Source: Morella rubra (lineage: Eukaryota; Streptophyta; Magnoliopsida; Fagales; Myricaceae). Taken from it: DNA of 64,000 bases. Of this stretch, positions 38,298 to 53,200 are shown in pieces; the first letter of the stretch is position 1; the number at the start of each line of letters is the position of its first letter. The notes beneath the pieces are model-generated. The model made no database searches and was not told the origin of the DNA. It saw only the letters and a list, made by a program, of their open reading frames with translations. The stretch is from contig CM025856.1 of assembly GCA_003952965.2 (NCBI GenBank), positions 18,371,218 to 18,435,217 of the forward strand, in the 5' to 3' direction. The position numbers and the translations under genes are program-made.

Positions 38298-41200
38298 TCA
38301 GAAATCTCGGAAACTCATTTTGGGGTCCACCCTTTTCCCACCACCCCGTCCTCTTCCTCTCCCAGCTCCTCTTCCCCTTCCTCTTGAACCCATGCGCTTG
38401 GAAAATGATTTGCCATGCTTCATTTCCACAAGCGAATGAAGCAACTCATCACAAAGAATGCAACCAACATGAAGTGTAGCTCCATTATCCAAAGGTGTCG
38501 TCTTCTTATTGAAATCCACTTCTAGAATGGTGGAGTCACATTCGGGGCACCGCTCCCGCGTAGTGGAAATCCTGTGAGCACCTTGAGGGAGGAAGACAAG
38601 GCAATTGCACATATTGCAATAAAGTCTCCATTTGGGAGCACTTACAGGGTCTAGGACAAGTGTCCCACTACATTCTGGACAAGCACAGACTCCTTGGGCG
38701 ATCAGTGAGTGTCGGCATGTGGGATGCGGGCAGAGGAAGCATGGCATTCCAGCTCCCTTCCCCAACTGGCCAGAGGCACCAGTTTTAACAGCACCAAAGA
38801 GTGTGTCAACACCTTCAAATGGAGGGCTATTGTAGCAATACGGGCAGAGTGGGAATGACTTGCCTTCTGGGCCAGGCATGGAGAAGATCAGAAGCTCAAA
38901 GTTGTCTAATGGGCAAGAAAGTTCCTTATACAGCTGCAGAAGAAAACAAGTTCGTTACATATCAAACAAGTTCGTTACATATCAAATATTAACGTCATTA
39001 GTGATGGGTGATAGAATAGGACACCAATATTTGGATGCTGGACTAAAAACAAGAACAGCTCAGGTGAGTAGAGAAATACAAGGCCCATTTCCCATTGGTT
39101 TTTAATACAATTTCCGATTGTGGCTGAAAAGATTAATGTGATTCATTTACAACTCTACTAGAGCTTATGTCGAAGACAATAATGATATAAATCTGAAACC
39201 TATCCGCAAGAGATCCCTTGAAAGCTTTGTTAACATTCCAAAACCAATACCAAGGTGGACCATCACAGTAAAGCATTTCTTTTAATTTTACTACGACTCA
39301 TTGCATTGTGCATATCCCTAAAGGTTTCCAACGCACTGAAGTGGACGAATACTAAGTTAGGCATCTTGACTACTTTGTTATGATTCCACAGTGTACTCCA
39401 TTGCTTTGGCCATGTTTTGAGTAAAATGAAACCAGCTTGTTTCACATATTTTGGACTGAATAGAAGTTCCATACAACTAATATAAATAATCTGCACTTGA
39501 ATTTCACTAGCTCAGAATCCCATGAACCAATAAATAGGATGCTATTGAGATCGAGATCGAGATTGAGAGAGAGAAGGATGTAGGCAGTCTGGAAATAATC
39601 TTAAGGTAAACCTTTGTTGTAAAAGAACCAATCTGAACAGTATGTGCTTTGTGAAGATCTAAGAATTTACTGAAATATCTCCATGCGTTGCAGGGAGAAA
39701 CAGGAAAACAATTCACAAAAATTGACAAGTACAATGGTAAAGAATGCATTAGTTCAAACTAATTTTTGCAAATAAATAATCTCACCTTGATTGTTCCCTT
39801 TTGAGGAAGATAATAAACCTCCTCGCATGTTCCACAGTACAGACGCGATGGCTGCATAGAGATGTATTTCATATATCGCAGGCATTTCCCGCACTTACTA
39901 AGAGTGCGTCCTGAGTCAGCAAGTGGAGAAAACTGTGCCTCAAACAATTCGTCCATATTTTCAATCTGGAAAGGCCAATTTGGGGAGTAATGCTACATGA
40001 TTAGTTAAGGAGGTCTGCCGAATAAATTTCAAGGATCAGACATCATGGTGAAGAAAATCTGAAAGTGAAATGTAGATGTTGATTGAACTAATTGATGTTG
40101 GGGGAGGGCTTAAAGATCCTATGCAAGTACACCTCTTCCGTAGAGGAAGGTAGTAAACCTCCCCCTCCCGCACTTCTAACACTAGGCCACTCAATTAGTA
40201 GGACCTAGATTTAGCTTATGTCTCAACCGGAATCATCCACCAATAAGCCCCTCTTCCTTTGCTTGGTCCAGTAATTTCACTTCATCCCTCGGCTACTGAA
40301 TTTGCTGAACCTAGGGTAACTGATTTAGTGGCATGTGATCACACTGGATTTTTATCTCCTTCCTCATGTAACCTTTGTTTAGGCAAAGAAAATATTATAA
40401 TTATTGATGAGTCTCTTTCTCTAATTCTACCAAAGATTCTATTCTACAACCTTAGTCTATTTTGCTTGCATCACGTACCAAAGTTTGCCGACCACATACT
40501 TTCCATTTCACATTTCCCAAATCATTGATAAACTGGCCTGTAGAGTCAGTTTTTTTTTACAAGTAAAGCTTTATTGAAAAACCAAAGAGTAATTTTTCAC
40601 TTTCGTTTTTTTTTTCCTGAGACCTAGTCACGAGGAAGATGATTGACAGTCATAGTTTAAGGGATTGGCTTGACTAATTGGACTCTTAGCTCAAGTCTAT
40701 TGACCGACTCAAACAAGCTCTGGCCTTCTAGACTCTGTGGCAATTGTTTCACTTTGGCATTGATAAGGTTTAAGTAGGTAAAAAAAGGACTTCCACCGAT
40801 TTACAGACATAAGAGAAGCTTTTCCCCCATGGAGTTTAGAAGAGATATACATGGAGCTACGCTTGGCCTTAGTTCTCTTTTGGCTAATGTAAAGGTTGCA
40901 AACTTAAGAAGGTGTTCCATGGTTTGAAACAATTTCCTACAGCCTAGTTTGAATGATTCTCTCGAGCCATGCAAAAATGCAGGTATAAGCAGAGTCAAGT
41001 AAATCATATTCTATTCATCAGAATTGTCCACAAGGGAAGTTGACTACCTTAATTGTTTCTGTTGATGATATTGAATTGAGCGAAAGTAATGTTAAAAATG
41101 CACTGGTTGAAAAAGTACCTTGCTGGTGAAGAATTTTATTTTATTTTATTTTTTTTTAATTTTTAAGTAAGCTCCATTTTATTAAAACAGAAAAAAAAGA

Positions 41201-44200
41201 AAAAAAAGAACAGTGTTGTCTCTTATGTACGACTGGTTTTTGAAGTACTTTCTAGGCATTAAGGTAGCAAGAGTATTTTTGTCTCTTATGAAAACAAGTA
41301 GCTACAAGCCACTCACCTTCAATGATTCCATGAATCTTATGCGTAATTCATATATCTAAGTGTCATTCCCCATTTTTTAATACATCTAGGCAGCAGTATC
41401 TCAAATCTACTTTTTAGTATGGGAAATATGTATCACTAACTAAACCCCTGATGTATGAGAGTGTCATAACAAAAATATCATGGTGGAGTTCTCTGTCACC
41501 CATTGATTGTGAGTGGGGTCATCTTACCATCCACACATCCCATTTTGCCTTGATAACCCATATTAATGTTGAGCCCATCCAATTTAACCATTGTCAACTG
41601 AGGGGTTGGATTTCCTAGACAGTTTTCAATTCATGTACGACTGGTTTTTTTTGCTTGTGTTGTCATCTTGTCATTTGTCATGTAAATAAACCAAATATAT
41701 CCAAAGCAGAACAAACAGACTCACATCCAAATAATTGGGTACAAACTCTAAAAACATCATCAACAACAGAAGATATTCTAGCTACCCATGTAGCGCAACA
41801 AGTCATAGCAAAGCCAGGACTTCTCTGTCTTTTATGTTTTTTTTTTTTTTTCTTTCCAACATAAAAATGGCATGTTGTTTAGGCCAACTAACCAGTCGTT
41901 TGATCCTTGACTATACCACCTATCATTTCATCTCAGTCATACAACTTAATGTTTACTTCATCCAAAAAATTCTATCATTTCTAACCAAACAACCTACACA
42001 AATCACCATTTAGTCATTTTCCCTCTGCTGCAGTATCCAGTTTTCAGAAATCACACCACTGCCACCGCAAACAATATTTTCTTCTCATAACACTCTTCAC
42101 ACTCGGAATATTTCAATTGGAGCGCCCAAACCACAGATCCGAACTACCCAAAGTTTTTCTGCTGCTTTTCCAACTGAGGCTTCAAACCACCTATATATCA
42201 CACAAAGAAGATGCCCGCGGAATCCGAACAAAACCTTAAGACTGCTTCTCCTATGCTTATGTCGGCATACGGCCCTATGACATAGAGAGCTTGTTTCTCT
42301 ACTAGAATTTGTAGAATTAGCTACTCTGATGCTAAGCTCAAAAATACTAATAGGAAAAAAGCATAATAATAGAGTGAAAAGAGAGAAAGAAGCTATCAGT
42401 AAAGAGAACCCAGAAAATTAAGGCTCCTACTCTAGCCCAACATTGTTTATGTTAGACCTGAGACATACAATTACATAAATTCCCTCAATAAAACATGAGA
42501 CCGTTAAATATACCCATCCTACCTAGTACACAACCAACGTGAGACATAGGATATGACTACATGCCAACTTCACAATCCAATCCAAAATATCCGAAATAAT
42601 AACATGAGCATGCACTAAAATATTAACTTTTCTAACCTTCTTAACGAAATAACTGTACTTTTGCTTGAATTGTTGTAGCACATGCAGTACAACACGAGAA
42701 TGATCCATTTGACCTTTAGCAACAAGAGTAATCTGTTGCTCAATGAAACTACGAATATCTGGCAAACACAGATCGGGATCAATACATTGATAGCCTCTTA
42801 TCAGGGTGATACCTAGGCTAGTTGGAACCAACTTTCTGCCAGCGTGTACCTGCAATATGATTGTAAAGAGAATATCCAAATCTTTGAGGAGAGAGACTTT
42901 TCCTTCACCCACCCACTAAATGTGCCAAATGACAAGTTATTTAGCAAATATATAGATTTAGAAACCTGCACATAGTTGCGCTCACATATGTTGTTAATAT
43001 GCACAGGTATTGAGGCATCTGTGCCTACTCCATTCTTCTCCATAAGAGAAATCAGCTCACTCTCACTGAGATAATCTGGAGGCATGGTCTTCCCCTGTAG
43101 ATTTTAGAAATTCAGTGATTTACAGCAAGGAATTACATTTTAGCTTTTTCTTTTTTCTTTTCCCCCCCTAACTTTATGCCTCTTACCAATACCATCATCC
43201 TTTCTTTAAACAAGATGAAGCATGTTAAAGCCCAAGTCACTACCCATCATCCTACCCACCCATCCTTACCCCCATGTCAAATTACCTGCTCCCCCACCAC
43301 ATAAAATTATACATATATCCAGTACGTGTGTGTTTTTGTATATGTATATGGAACTATCTCCAGAAGTGATTCTGAAAATAAGAACATATGGAATTCCCCA
43401 AAGCAAGAAGAGAATAAACATACTGAAACAGTCTAAGCATATAAGAGAATAACATATTCTTTTAGGAGGATAGAATCCCTACCTCATATAGCTCGACCTT
43501 TGCAGATTCTATCTTCTCTCCTTTTGTAAACCGAGGCAACCTTCTCTCACTTACTGCCAACCATGGCATAATAGAGGTAAATCCTTCCACTGTTACATGC
43601 TGCCCAGTACAATGGAAGGACTCTCCAGCAATCAAAAATCCGACACTTGTCCTGGTATAGATTAACAGAAAATATATATAATTTAAATGCCACAAATAAA
43701 GTGCAATTAGAAGGAGAATTTTCCATAAGATAGGTGAATAGTAGATAAAGTCTTCAATTAGAACTGGGGTAGGTTATTGAGTTTTGATTATTTTTTTTTT
43801 TTGCGGGGTTTGGCGGCTTTTAGGGTGGGGGGAGCAATTAGAACTGAGTTGTTATCATCTTTAATACTAAACTCAAATTTCTGCAAACAATAAGCCACAG
43901 CAGCAAAGATGATTTTAACAAAAAATCCCAGTACTCCACAAGGACTTTCTGATTATTTCTGCAAATCTCCCAGCAGCTCAAGGACAGGAATAATTCATGT
44001 CCTAGGGGTTGCTTTGGGATCTCGTGGACATGAAGTCACTGAGTGGTTGTGTTGGGACAAGAAGGAAGGTGAAAATAGATGAAGAGGAGAACACAAAGGT
44101 TGAAATCTCCAGGACACGGATAGGTGTTAGCTGTAAGAGTATTGGTTATTTCAGGAAATGTTCAAACAATCATAAGAACTATTAAAGAAATTCAAATTTC

Positions 44201-47200
44201 TTTAACCTTTCTCTGTAATTTGATTTTGGCTGAGCAGCAAGGAACATGTGCTTCTTCTCTCATCTCTCCTTATTTCTTGAAACCGTTTTCTTCTATTTGT
44301 AGGAGCAAAGGTATTCTACAGAAACTTTCTTTTTCTTCATAAGGCTATATCTATCATTATACATTATAAGTAACAGGTAACCCTTCCGTCTGAATATTCT
44401 TTAGAATGTGGTTGTTGACGGATTATTGGTGGAGTTTTCCCCTTTGCAAAATGGACTCATAGAGGTGATTCTCTTTCAGGCGAACCCATTAACAAACGCC
44501 ATAAGGGAAAAATAAGCAGTTAGCAAGCAAATGATGAGCACTTGTCAAGGCCCTTAGCTTCAAGCTGCAGATAAACAGCTTGGCTAATTTGCAACTGTAA
44601 CGAGAAGACCAAAAAATAAAACTAAGACAATAAAATGAAATAACAATCAAAGATGACAAAGTTTATCTTTCTTACCTTAGATACTTGCAGTCAGGAGACA
44701 CAGTACCTAGAAAGTGTTGACAGACATACTGGTATAGTTTCCAAGCATCTTTCCCAAGCATATCCTCAGTTGCTGAACGCATTGGGGTAATAGGAGGATG
44801 GTCACCTGCATCAGTTCCAGATTTCGGTTTGTGATACCCACTGGCAAGTAGTGTCTGCACATAATCACCACATGCTGGGTTGTTTGCTAGTACACCGAGT
44901 GTGCCTCTGAAGTCAAATGAAGAAGGATAGGCCGTGCTCTCAGTACGTGGATAGCTAGAGGAGGAGCATACAAAACGATTAATCGTAGTTAGCTTCCCAC
45001 CATTTAAATATGAACAATATAGTACTAATAATATAATGAGACATTGCAGCACAGTCAAAAATCTCATTCTTCAGTTCTCCCACAAGGAAAATTCTCCAAA
45101 AGGTACTATCTCTTTATATTCCCTATTATTTCAGGTAGAATCTACATCACTATGGTATTAGTTTTGGGCATTAATAAGTTTTCAGAGAACAAGAGCAAAA
45201 ACTATTACGAGGGATCCAAAAGAACTCTGATTCAAAATAGTTAATACAATGGTGGTGTTCTTTTCCTCAAAATTTCGGGGTATAGAAATTTTCAGCAAAA
45301 CAAACACACTCCAAAATTTTAACTTTTACACATACACACTACTTTTCACAAACTCCAATAAATCTCAATAAAGTAAAGATTCCCAAAATTTCAGGAATAT
45401 TCCCTGAAATTTTGGCAAACGAGCGCCCCCAATAAATACGAAAATGGTTTTAAATAGTTGAGCTACAAACAGGATTCTAGATGACTGTAAGAGAGGAATG
45501 GAGTGACAACGTATTCCCACAAGTACTTTATACAAAAAAAGGCAACAGCAAAGATGGGAACTACTGTTCTAACATGCTTCAAGAATGCACTAGTAATATC
45601 TGCACGAATTCAAAATAATTACACCACCAATTAGGTCTCCTTCTGATAACTTACATAGCCCAGTCCAGCCTAATGAGAATCGACACATGCCTATCCACTA
45701 ATTCGCAATTCACCCTGGGATACCACAATCTCTTACATTTAAACTTCGAATGAACTCATCCGGTCTCAAGTCATGCCTCAAAGCATGCAAAGCAAAAGTT
45801 GGCTCTGTTATTTATCAAGATCTAATGACTCACTAGCCACACGTGTGCAATACCCCAAAAGGAAGTCATGTGGTTAGAGGACTTTATTATGTCTATATAG
45901 CCTGGATTGAACAAACATGCATGATGTGAGGCTCAACATGCACATGCAAAACTGTTGCATAATTCACTCTTCAAAAACCTTCCGAAGTATTGCATGTTTA
46001 TGGCTTGCATTTCCTAGATCTTGAAGTTATGATAAAAAGCAAGCCTAGTATAACAATGTGGCTAAAGGGCATTTTAGCACAATGTATGTCCCACTAAAGA
46101 TATCCATAAATAGAGATCAGAATTGTGTTCAGTAAAGGTCAGTTTGTAAATGGAGGAAGATAATGGGAACTAGATTCTGTGAAACAGTTGCATATACATT
46201 TGAAAGTCCCACATCGTTGAGTGCTATGAGGAACTGATTTATATAAATATTTCCCAGGAACCTCAAATGTGACTATTCCTTTTAGGATGCCGGACAAATG
46301 TGCCCAGCATATCAAAGCCAATCTGGTCACAACATATAGCTTGGGGCACTACACCATAGTTCAGAAAAACATAGCGCATTCCACGGACGTAGTTTAGCCC
46401 CATTTTTGGCCTACTAAGTCAATTCGTGTTACACGACTGATTCAGAAGAGCTGACTAGTCTTTTTGAGATATCACGCAGATGCGGCCACCACATCCTCAA
46501 ACTATGGTTGTTCTGTTATTAAGGCCAACCAGGTAAAACCATATTACTCGGGCACAATCCGTTAAATATGAGCCCTGCCTAGGACATAACAATTCAAGTG
46601 AGGAAAATTGTGGTATTATAAAGGCGTCGCCTGAGCAAATACTGGATCCCAATTGTTACATGCTAGACTGAATGATCTATACAAGTGATTACCATAAGCC
46701 CCCCACTGTGGCAGGTTCTTCTGAAAAGAAAAGGCGCAACTCTTGGCTGCAACAAAAAGATGAGAGCTAACTTGGTAACATCATCAGACCAAAGCACACC
46801 TCCACAACACAATTTCACCTATCAAGGACATCAAGGATTTAAGTAGGATGGATTATCTAGATTTATTGTAGGAGGGTAATGTGCTGCCGTGTTGAGTCTT
46901 ATTTTATGCATATACTAGGTCTATTGGAGTAATACAAACAATCTCTAATCAAAGAGCCGTAATCTCAACTAATCCTTTAAGGAATCTTCAGATGTAGCAC
47001 ATCCTTAGCTCTTTGCTAACAGGATCTTCACTGATTTAACAAGGATTTTACCAGCCTCATATGGCAGTTAGTGTAAACCAACAACCATCCAACTTTGGAA
47101 ATCTGAGTAAGAGTTCCCTATCATAACAAACATTAGTTGGATAGGGTAAACTATAAGAACCAAACAGAATAATATAAATGGAGAAAGAATTGTTGAAAGA

Positions 47201-50200
47201 CCTAATGAATCCTTGAGTATACAAGCGCTCAGCCAATTGCATTGCCATTTGAGGTCCAAAGCCAAGTCCACTGGAAGCAACCTGGCGCAATTAAGGCAAG
47301 GTATAACCATCTCAAGGTTCAAAATTCTCCACAAGAAATGCATGCAAGCTATGCAATTTAGTTTAATCTCTCAACTACACAAAAGAAAATTTTTATGATG
47401 AATCCTTAATAATTCTCTCATCTCTTGAACCTCTTTTACAAATTGAGCAAGCCAGCCAAGATAAAATTAAATACTGGCTTAATATTATCACATTCAAGGA
47501 CTTTTGATTATATTGACTGATAGACCATGTTTCTTCATAACAAGGAGCCACATGAATTTCACCAATTGTGAAGAATGTAATTGATCAACATCCTCTACAT
47601 GCTTATTTTTTACTCTAAAGTTACATGGAGCCCACATGTAGTAGCATTTAATCTCCCTTTCTAAATCCAAAAACCTGATTCTTCGTAAAAATTTTGTAAA
47701 CCATGCACGCGCACACACTCAAACACATGCAGTCTCATATGTTTATATAAGTATATATATACAAATTCAATTCACAAACATAAATATGGTCACCACTTAT
47801 TCCCTCACTTCCATTCAAATATAGAACTTGCCAAAACCAACTAAACAAAAATAAAATATGGGGTGAATTTATCAAAAATGGCACAGCAAAAACTTATAAA
47901 TTTTTTTTTTTTAATAAGGAAGGCAATTTTATTAGAAACAAAAAACAAGGAGAAACAGTACAAAGGGCTGTACTGAGAATCCTACACCATGCAAGCTAGA
48001 AAACTAAGGAAATCCGAAAAGTTTGAAAAAGGGAAACCCAACACCGAGTTTGCCCAAACGAACAAAGATTGCAAAAACTTTTCCCTCAAGCACTCCACTG
48101 AAATGGCCACACCTTCAAAACATCTACTATTTCTCTCTTTCCAAATGTACCACCAAATACAAGGAGGTATCATCTTCCAAATCACCAAGGCCAAAGGATT
48201 ATCGAACATTCTCTTCCAGCCAAAAAGAACATCAAGCACCCTCCTAGGCATGACCCAGTCATTGTTCAGAATAGATAGAACGAAGGACCACAAATTTTTG
48301 GCAACCGAACACTGGAGAAAAATGTGATCCATGGATTCCCCATCACATCTGCAAAGGTAGCACCACTCAGTCAAACAAACCCCCCTCCTCCTAAGGTTGT
48401 CGGTAGTCAAGACTCCCCCATAGGCAGCTTCCCACACAAAGAAGGACGCTCTCGGTGGGGCCAAAGTCCGCCAAATCTGCCTCCAAGGGAACTTTACAGT
48501 AGAGCCACCAACAAGGAGCCTATACAACGATTTCACCGAGAATACACCATTCTTGGCTCCCAACCACCTTGTCTTCATCCCTTCTCCTTAAAGCTTTGGA
48601 GTAAAGAGAATAACGTCGAAAAATCCTCCATCTCCCAATCGTTGGCCGTCTTGACAAATTGAATATCCCACAAATTATGTCCGGAAACCTCCTAACTAGC
48701 CTAAATGCAAATGTACAAGCATCTCTTCCTCCAAAAATAAGGGACATTAGGTCAATGCCCTTAAGGACACAATAGGTTAAATAAAATGCCCATTAGAACC
48801 CCTTATTTACATTCCCTTCAATGGCCCATGGCATGTGGCATTTTAGGACCCCCCCCCCCCCCCCCCCAATTAAATTATGTCTTTTAATTCCCAGCACTTT
48901 TTTCGTTGTTATAAGGAATGATTTAGTATATTCAAAATATAGAAAGGAGGACGTATCTAAGGAAGACTGGATAAATAATTTTGATAAAAGGGTAATCAAC
49001 ATCCATTTTTTATGTGTACAGTCTTTCCTCCAGCTTGGATGGAGTATTCTCTCCATCCTCTCAATAATAGCACTCTTTCCACAAGAGTATGCAGGCATAT
49101 GCAAATTCATGGGCAAACTCCTAGTATACAACCCAAAACTCCAGCTAACGCCTCAATTCCATCCTAGCATGCACCAGTCACCTATGCTCAAATTCACTTT
49201 ATACCCAATACCACTTCAAAATGAAAAAGAACGTACCTTACAAAAGTTAAATCTTAATTGTTTGGACACAAAATCATGGCAAATTTAGAAACTAACCCTT
49301 TAACCCGAACATTACGAACACCAACCTCAACCCAAGAAAGATACTTCAATGGCATTTGCAACCATCATTCTAAAGATCCCCATTATCACTTTAAAACCCA
49401 AAGCGATAATGGATCGCCTTGATTAAATGCTTTTGAACTCTTGAAGGTGCAAGTATGTATCTCATCTGTAGGTTGGCTCAGCAAATATCTTTTGCCTGTT
49501 AAGCATACATCCCTAAGCCATACACTCCAACTACTTTGATATGCACAACATGACATTAATTTCAACCCTCATTGTATTGGATAAAATAAATGGACGAGTC
49601 AATCAGCAAATTTTTCTGACCTTCAGAAGATTCACTGTGTTAAGACCAGGAGGACGACTTTTGCTCTCCTGTTTTTCTGATATTTCAGTGACTTCTAAGA
49701 TTCCATCTTCCATTACCAACTGTTGAAACATCGTAGCAACCTGCAATATGCAGGAGTTCAGACAGATTATCAATGCCAAGGAAAGTAAAGAAAGACTACT
49801 GCAAGGCTAAAGAAAATGAGGCCTCACATCAAACTCGAACAACTTGTTACGCTCCCATTCTAGCTGAAGCTCATAACCATCTTGTATTATGTAAGGTCGC
49901 AAAGTCCAAAACTTCTCCGGCTTAAAAGTATTGATTTGCAAATAGCGCTGTACACAAAAGCCTAGGGTGGGAGTTTGACATGGTCCATAACTGAAAAAAG
50001 CAATGCATATGCACGATTTACTGATGAATGAAATCAAAACTAGAACAAATATGTAACAGCAGCAATTAATAACATGGCACCATGTGAAATATTTAGAACT
50101 TATTTGTTTTTCATCAACAGTTAGGAAATCGAGAGCCTAGGATCTACCCTCCCCTGTTCACTCTTGTGACAACCCAAGCTACAGCTAAGGTGGTTATGAG

Positions 50201-53200
50201 TATTACACATTTAATAAACATGATGGGCAGTGTTTACAAGATGCATAATGTTGATACAAAAATGGAATGTAATCAGAAGTCCCAATTAATCTACTAACAC
50301 AATATCATGGTTATATGCCTGCAAGTAGCAGCATAAACCATCTTTTAAACAAAAACAGTACGCTAGACCCACTCCAAAAGGCAAATGATATTTAATATTA
50401 TGACACTGACAAAGCACAATTGAGATTGCCATACTGTGTCCCAATGTGAAAGATATTTCAACTTTCTCAAGGGATATAGCCACACTTCGGATAAGAAACA
50501 ATCCAGATGCCTGACAATGAATGGCACTCTGAAATCCAAACATACTAATTGATATATAAAGGAATGATATTCAAGATAGTAGATATAGAACCACGAGTAA
50601 ATCGTGTATCTGGTTAAAACATAATTTAGAATCCATGTTTCAGAACCAAATCAATGCTAGTCCTTGAAATCCAGTCGATTTCCTTCAAAAGATGTTGGAA
50701 ACAAGCCCTATAGCGATGAATATAAGTTAACTGTGACACCCGACAGCCTCTCAAGGATATTGTATTAGAGAGGAGTCCGTTGGCATAATGTGATAATTTT
50801 GTTAACCAGAAAAATAAAATAGAAACTTCAACAGGGGTATGAGTGAAAGCCCAAGCCATATACCTATATCTACTCCGCTTAATTTGGTTTTGTCATTTCT
50901 ATCTTATACTTTGGCAATTATTAGAAGCCAAAGGGAATCCAGAAACTCCACCACTAACATCGCTATTTTCTCAACTGATTGTCGGCTGAGATTTAAATCC
51001 CTAATTTACCTGGTGCTTAGGATGCCGAACAGCTCAAAGCGTCAGGAATTTACTTTTACAACAGTGAACCACAAAAGTCATTGGTTTTGTATACTAAATG
51101 CTCCTTGTAAGAGGGAAAAAAACAAAAATCTCTACTCTGTTCTGAGTTAACCTATAAGGTGCCCAATGCTAGAATCTCTTGTTATATATAAATTCACATA
51201 CTTTAGTACCCTTCAGAAGAATGGAACTTTACCTGACAGATACATACATCAAAACCAGAGAAAAAGAGCAAAAGAAAAATGGAAAACATGATGTCAGGTA
51301 CCTAAACTACAAATTAAAATGGAAGAGAGAGAGAGAGAACCAACGAGATGACTCTCGAGTCAAGGTTCCCATATTTTCCCTGGAAATAAGTAGTTTGAAA
51401 TCGTGTGAAGGCAACTCCAACTTTCAAATCTATCTCTTGCCGGGCATCTACTGCCAGAGACTCATTTTTGTTGGGCTCAGCAAGGTTTTCCATGGCCTTC
51501 GAAATGTCTTTCTCCGTAACAGAAGAAAACCGTGCACGATAAACCCTTCTGCTAGCTTCCCTCGTATGAAAGCCAGTGCACTCAATAACTGCAAAACACA
51601 ACCAATGTTATTTTGAAAGCTTAAGGACTTTCCACATTATATAGAACACATTAAACCATACATTTCCACCCAAGAAGAGTAACGCTTCTCTTATGAGTCA
51701 ATAATGTAAATTAACCATGTCGAGATTTCTTTCTCTCAAAATTCTCCAACACAGAGAACTACTGTTGATTTGGCTTACATTTTTATAGAATTCCGTACTT
51801 CACAACTACCAGGAAATAAATACCTGAACAATACTATTTCCTTAACATTCACCCTCAATTTGGAAAAAATAAACTCAAAACGATGATGAACCAAAGACCA
51901 CATATCTGCAATTTGGTCTTCAAATTTTATAAACGCCATAGATATCTAGCCAGATAGAGTGTTAGGTCAAATAAAGTGATAAGCAACTTCAATAGTTAGG
52001 CCCTCTTATAAAAATTGGATTGGAGGCAATATTAGCAACAATTGTAACCAAGTTAACTCCCTAGAAGTATGGGCCATCATGTTCAGGTGGAATCAGACAT
52101 AAACCAAGTCCAAGAAGACCGAGGACCTTGGGGAGAAGGTAGTGCACTAATTCTCTCTTCCTTTCCTGCTACTAGGGAAGTACATGCTACTGCTACTACT
52201 TTTCTACTTGATCCTATTTGACCGCCAAAAATTGCTAACATCAGAAAATGGAATAATCAAGAATCCTGAGTAACCAGCCAAGCCGCTAAACTAGCTGGTG
52301 ATAAATCTTTTTAGCAAAATAGGTCCTATCAAGGGCTTTGATAGGGAAATGCCTGCACTTCTTGTTGTTTCAAATTCGATTAAAAATCCTTTTTTCAAGC
52401 ATGGATCCCACATTAGCCCCAAGACGTTGGTCTCTAACCAGAAAAGTAAATGCTTGAGCTTGAGTGAGAAGGGACTCTTCCCCTGCTGATATTTTGCCTA
52501 TCTGGTGTTTACCGGGCAGGACCCTCCATTTGGAAAGTATGCCACTATCGGCTACTATCTATACATGTCTGCCTCCCTTGAATTGCTATCTTATCTTACA
52601 GCTGAAATATCCCGATATGACCACGGTTGTGTTACTGCATGCATCAGTAATTTTAATAAGAGTCACAGAATGCGATTAAGATGAAGGACAGCACGAAAAA
52701 GGATTTGACTATCAAAAAGGATAGGTGCAGAGACTCAATGGAAGTTGTTCTAATAAATGGGATTGACTTCGTTCTCCACGATGAGCTTGATTTTACCAAA
52801 GATGATGAGAACGTGATCCTGCCATGCCATTCATTCCTCCTTAGAGGGAATCTTCCTTTGCATTTATTGATTCTTTCCCCCATATCTGGTACACATTGCC
52901 AGATAACTTCAACACTGAATCACACTACCATTGTTTATCTGTTATTTCAATATGACCAAATTAGTATCTAAAACCACACAATCTCACGTAGTAGACCTTC
53001 TGCCAGAAGAGTGTATATAATTAGCTCCTTAAAGATGACAAACGATCCAGTGGCAGCATCCAAATATAAGATCTAGAAGCTTCCAGGAACTGACTCGTTA
53101 TATTGATTGCCTTACGAGATATCTAATCCACTAACGTAAGGGAGTTCAACTTTCTCAGTAGTTGCAATATGTGCTAGAATCAACAAATAACACTCCCTTA

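Noticed and set aside
46139-46530. AAGTCCCACATCG string as a TRIM or solo LTR
   Set aside because: The string is common in plant LTR-like repeats, but I found no matching second end or duplication here.
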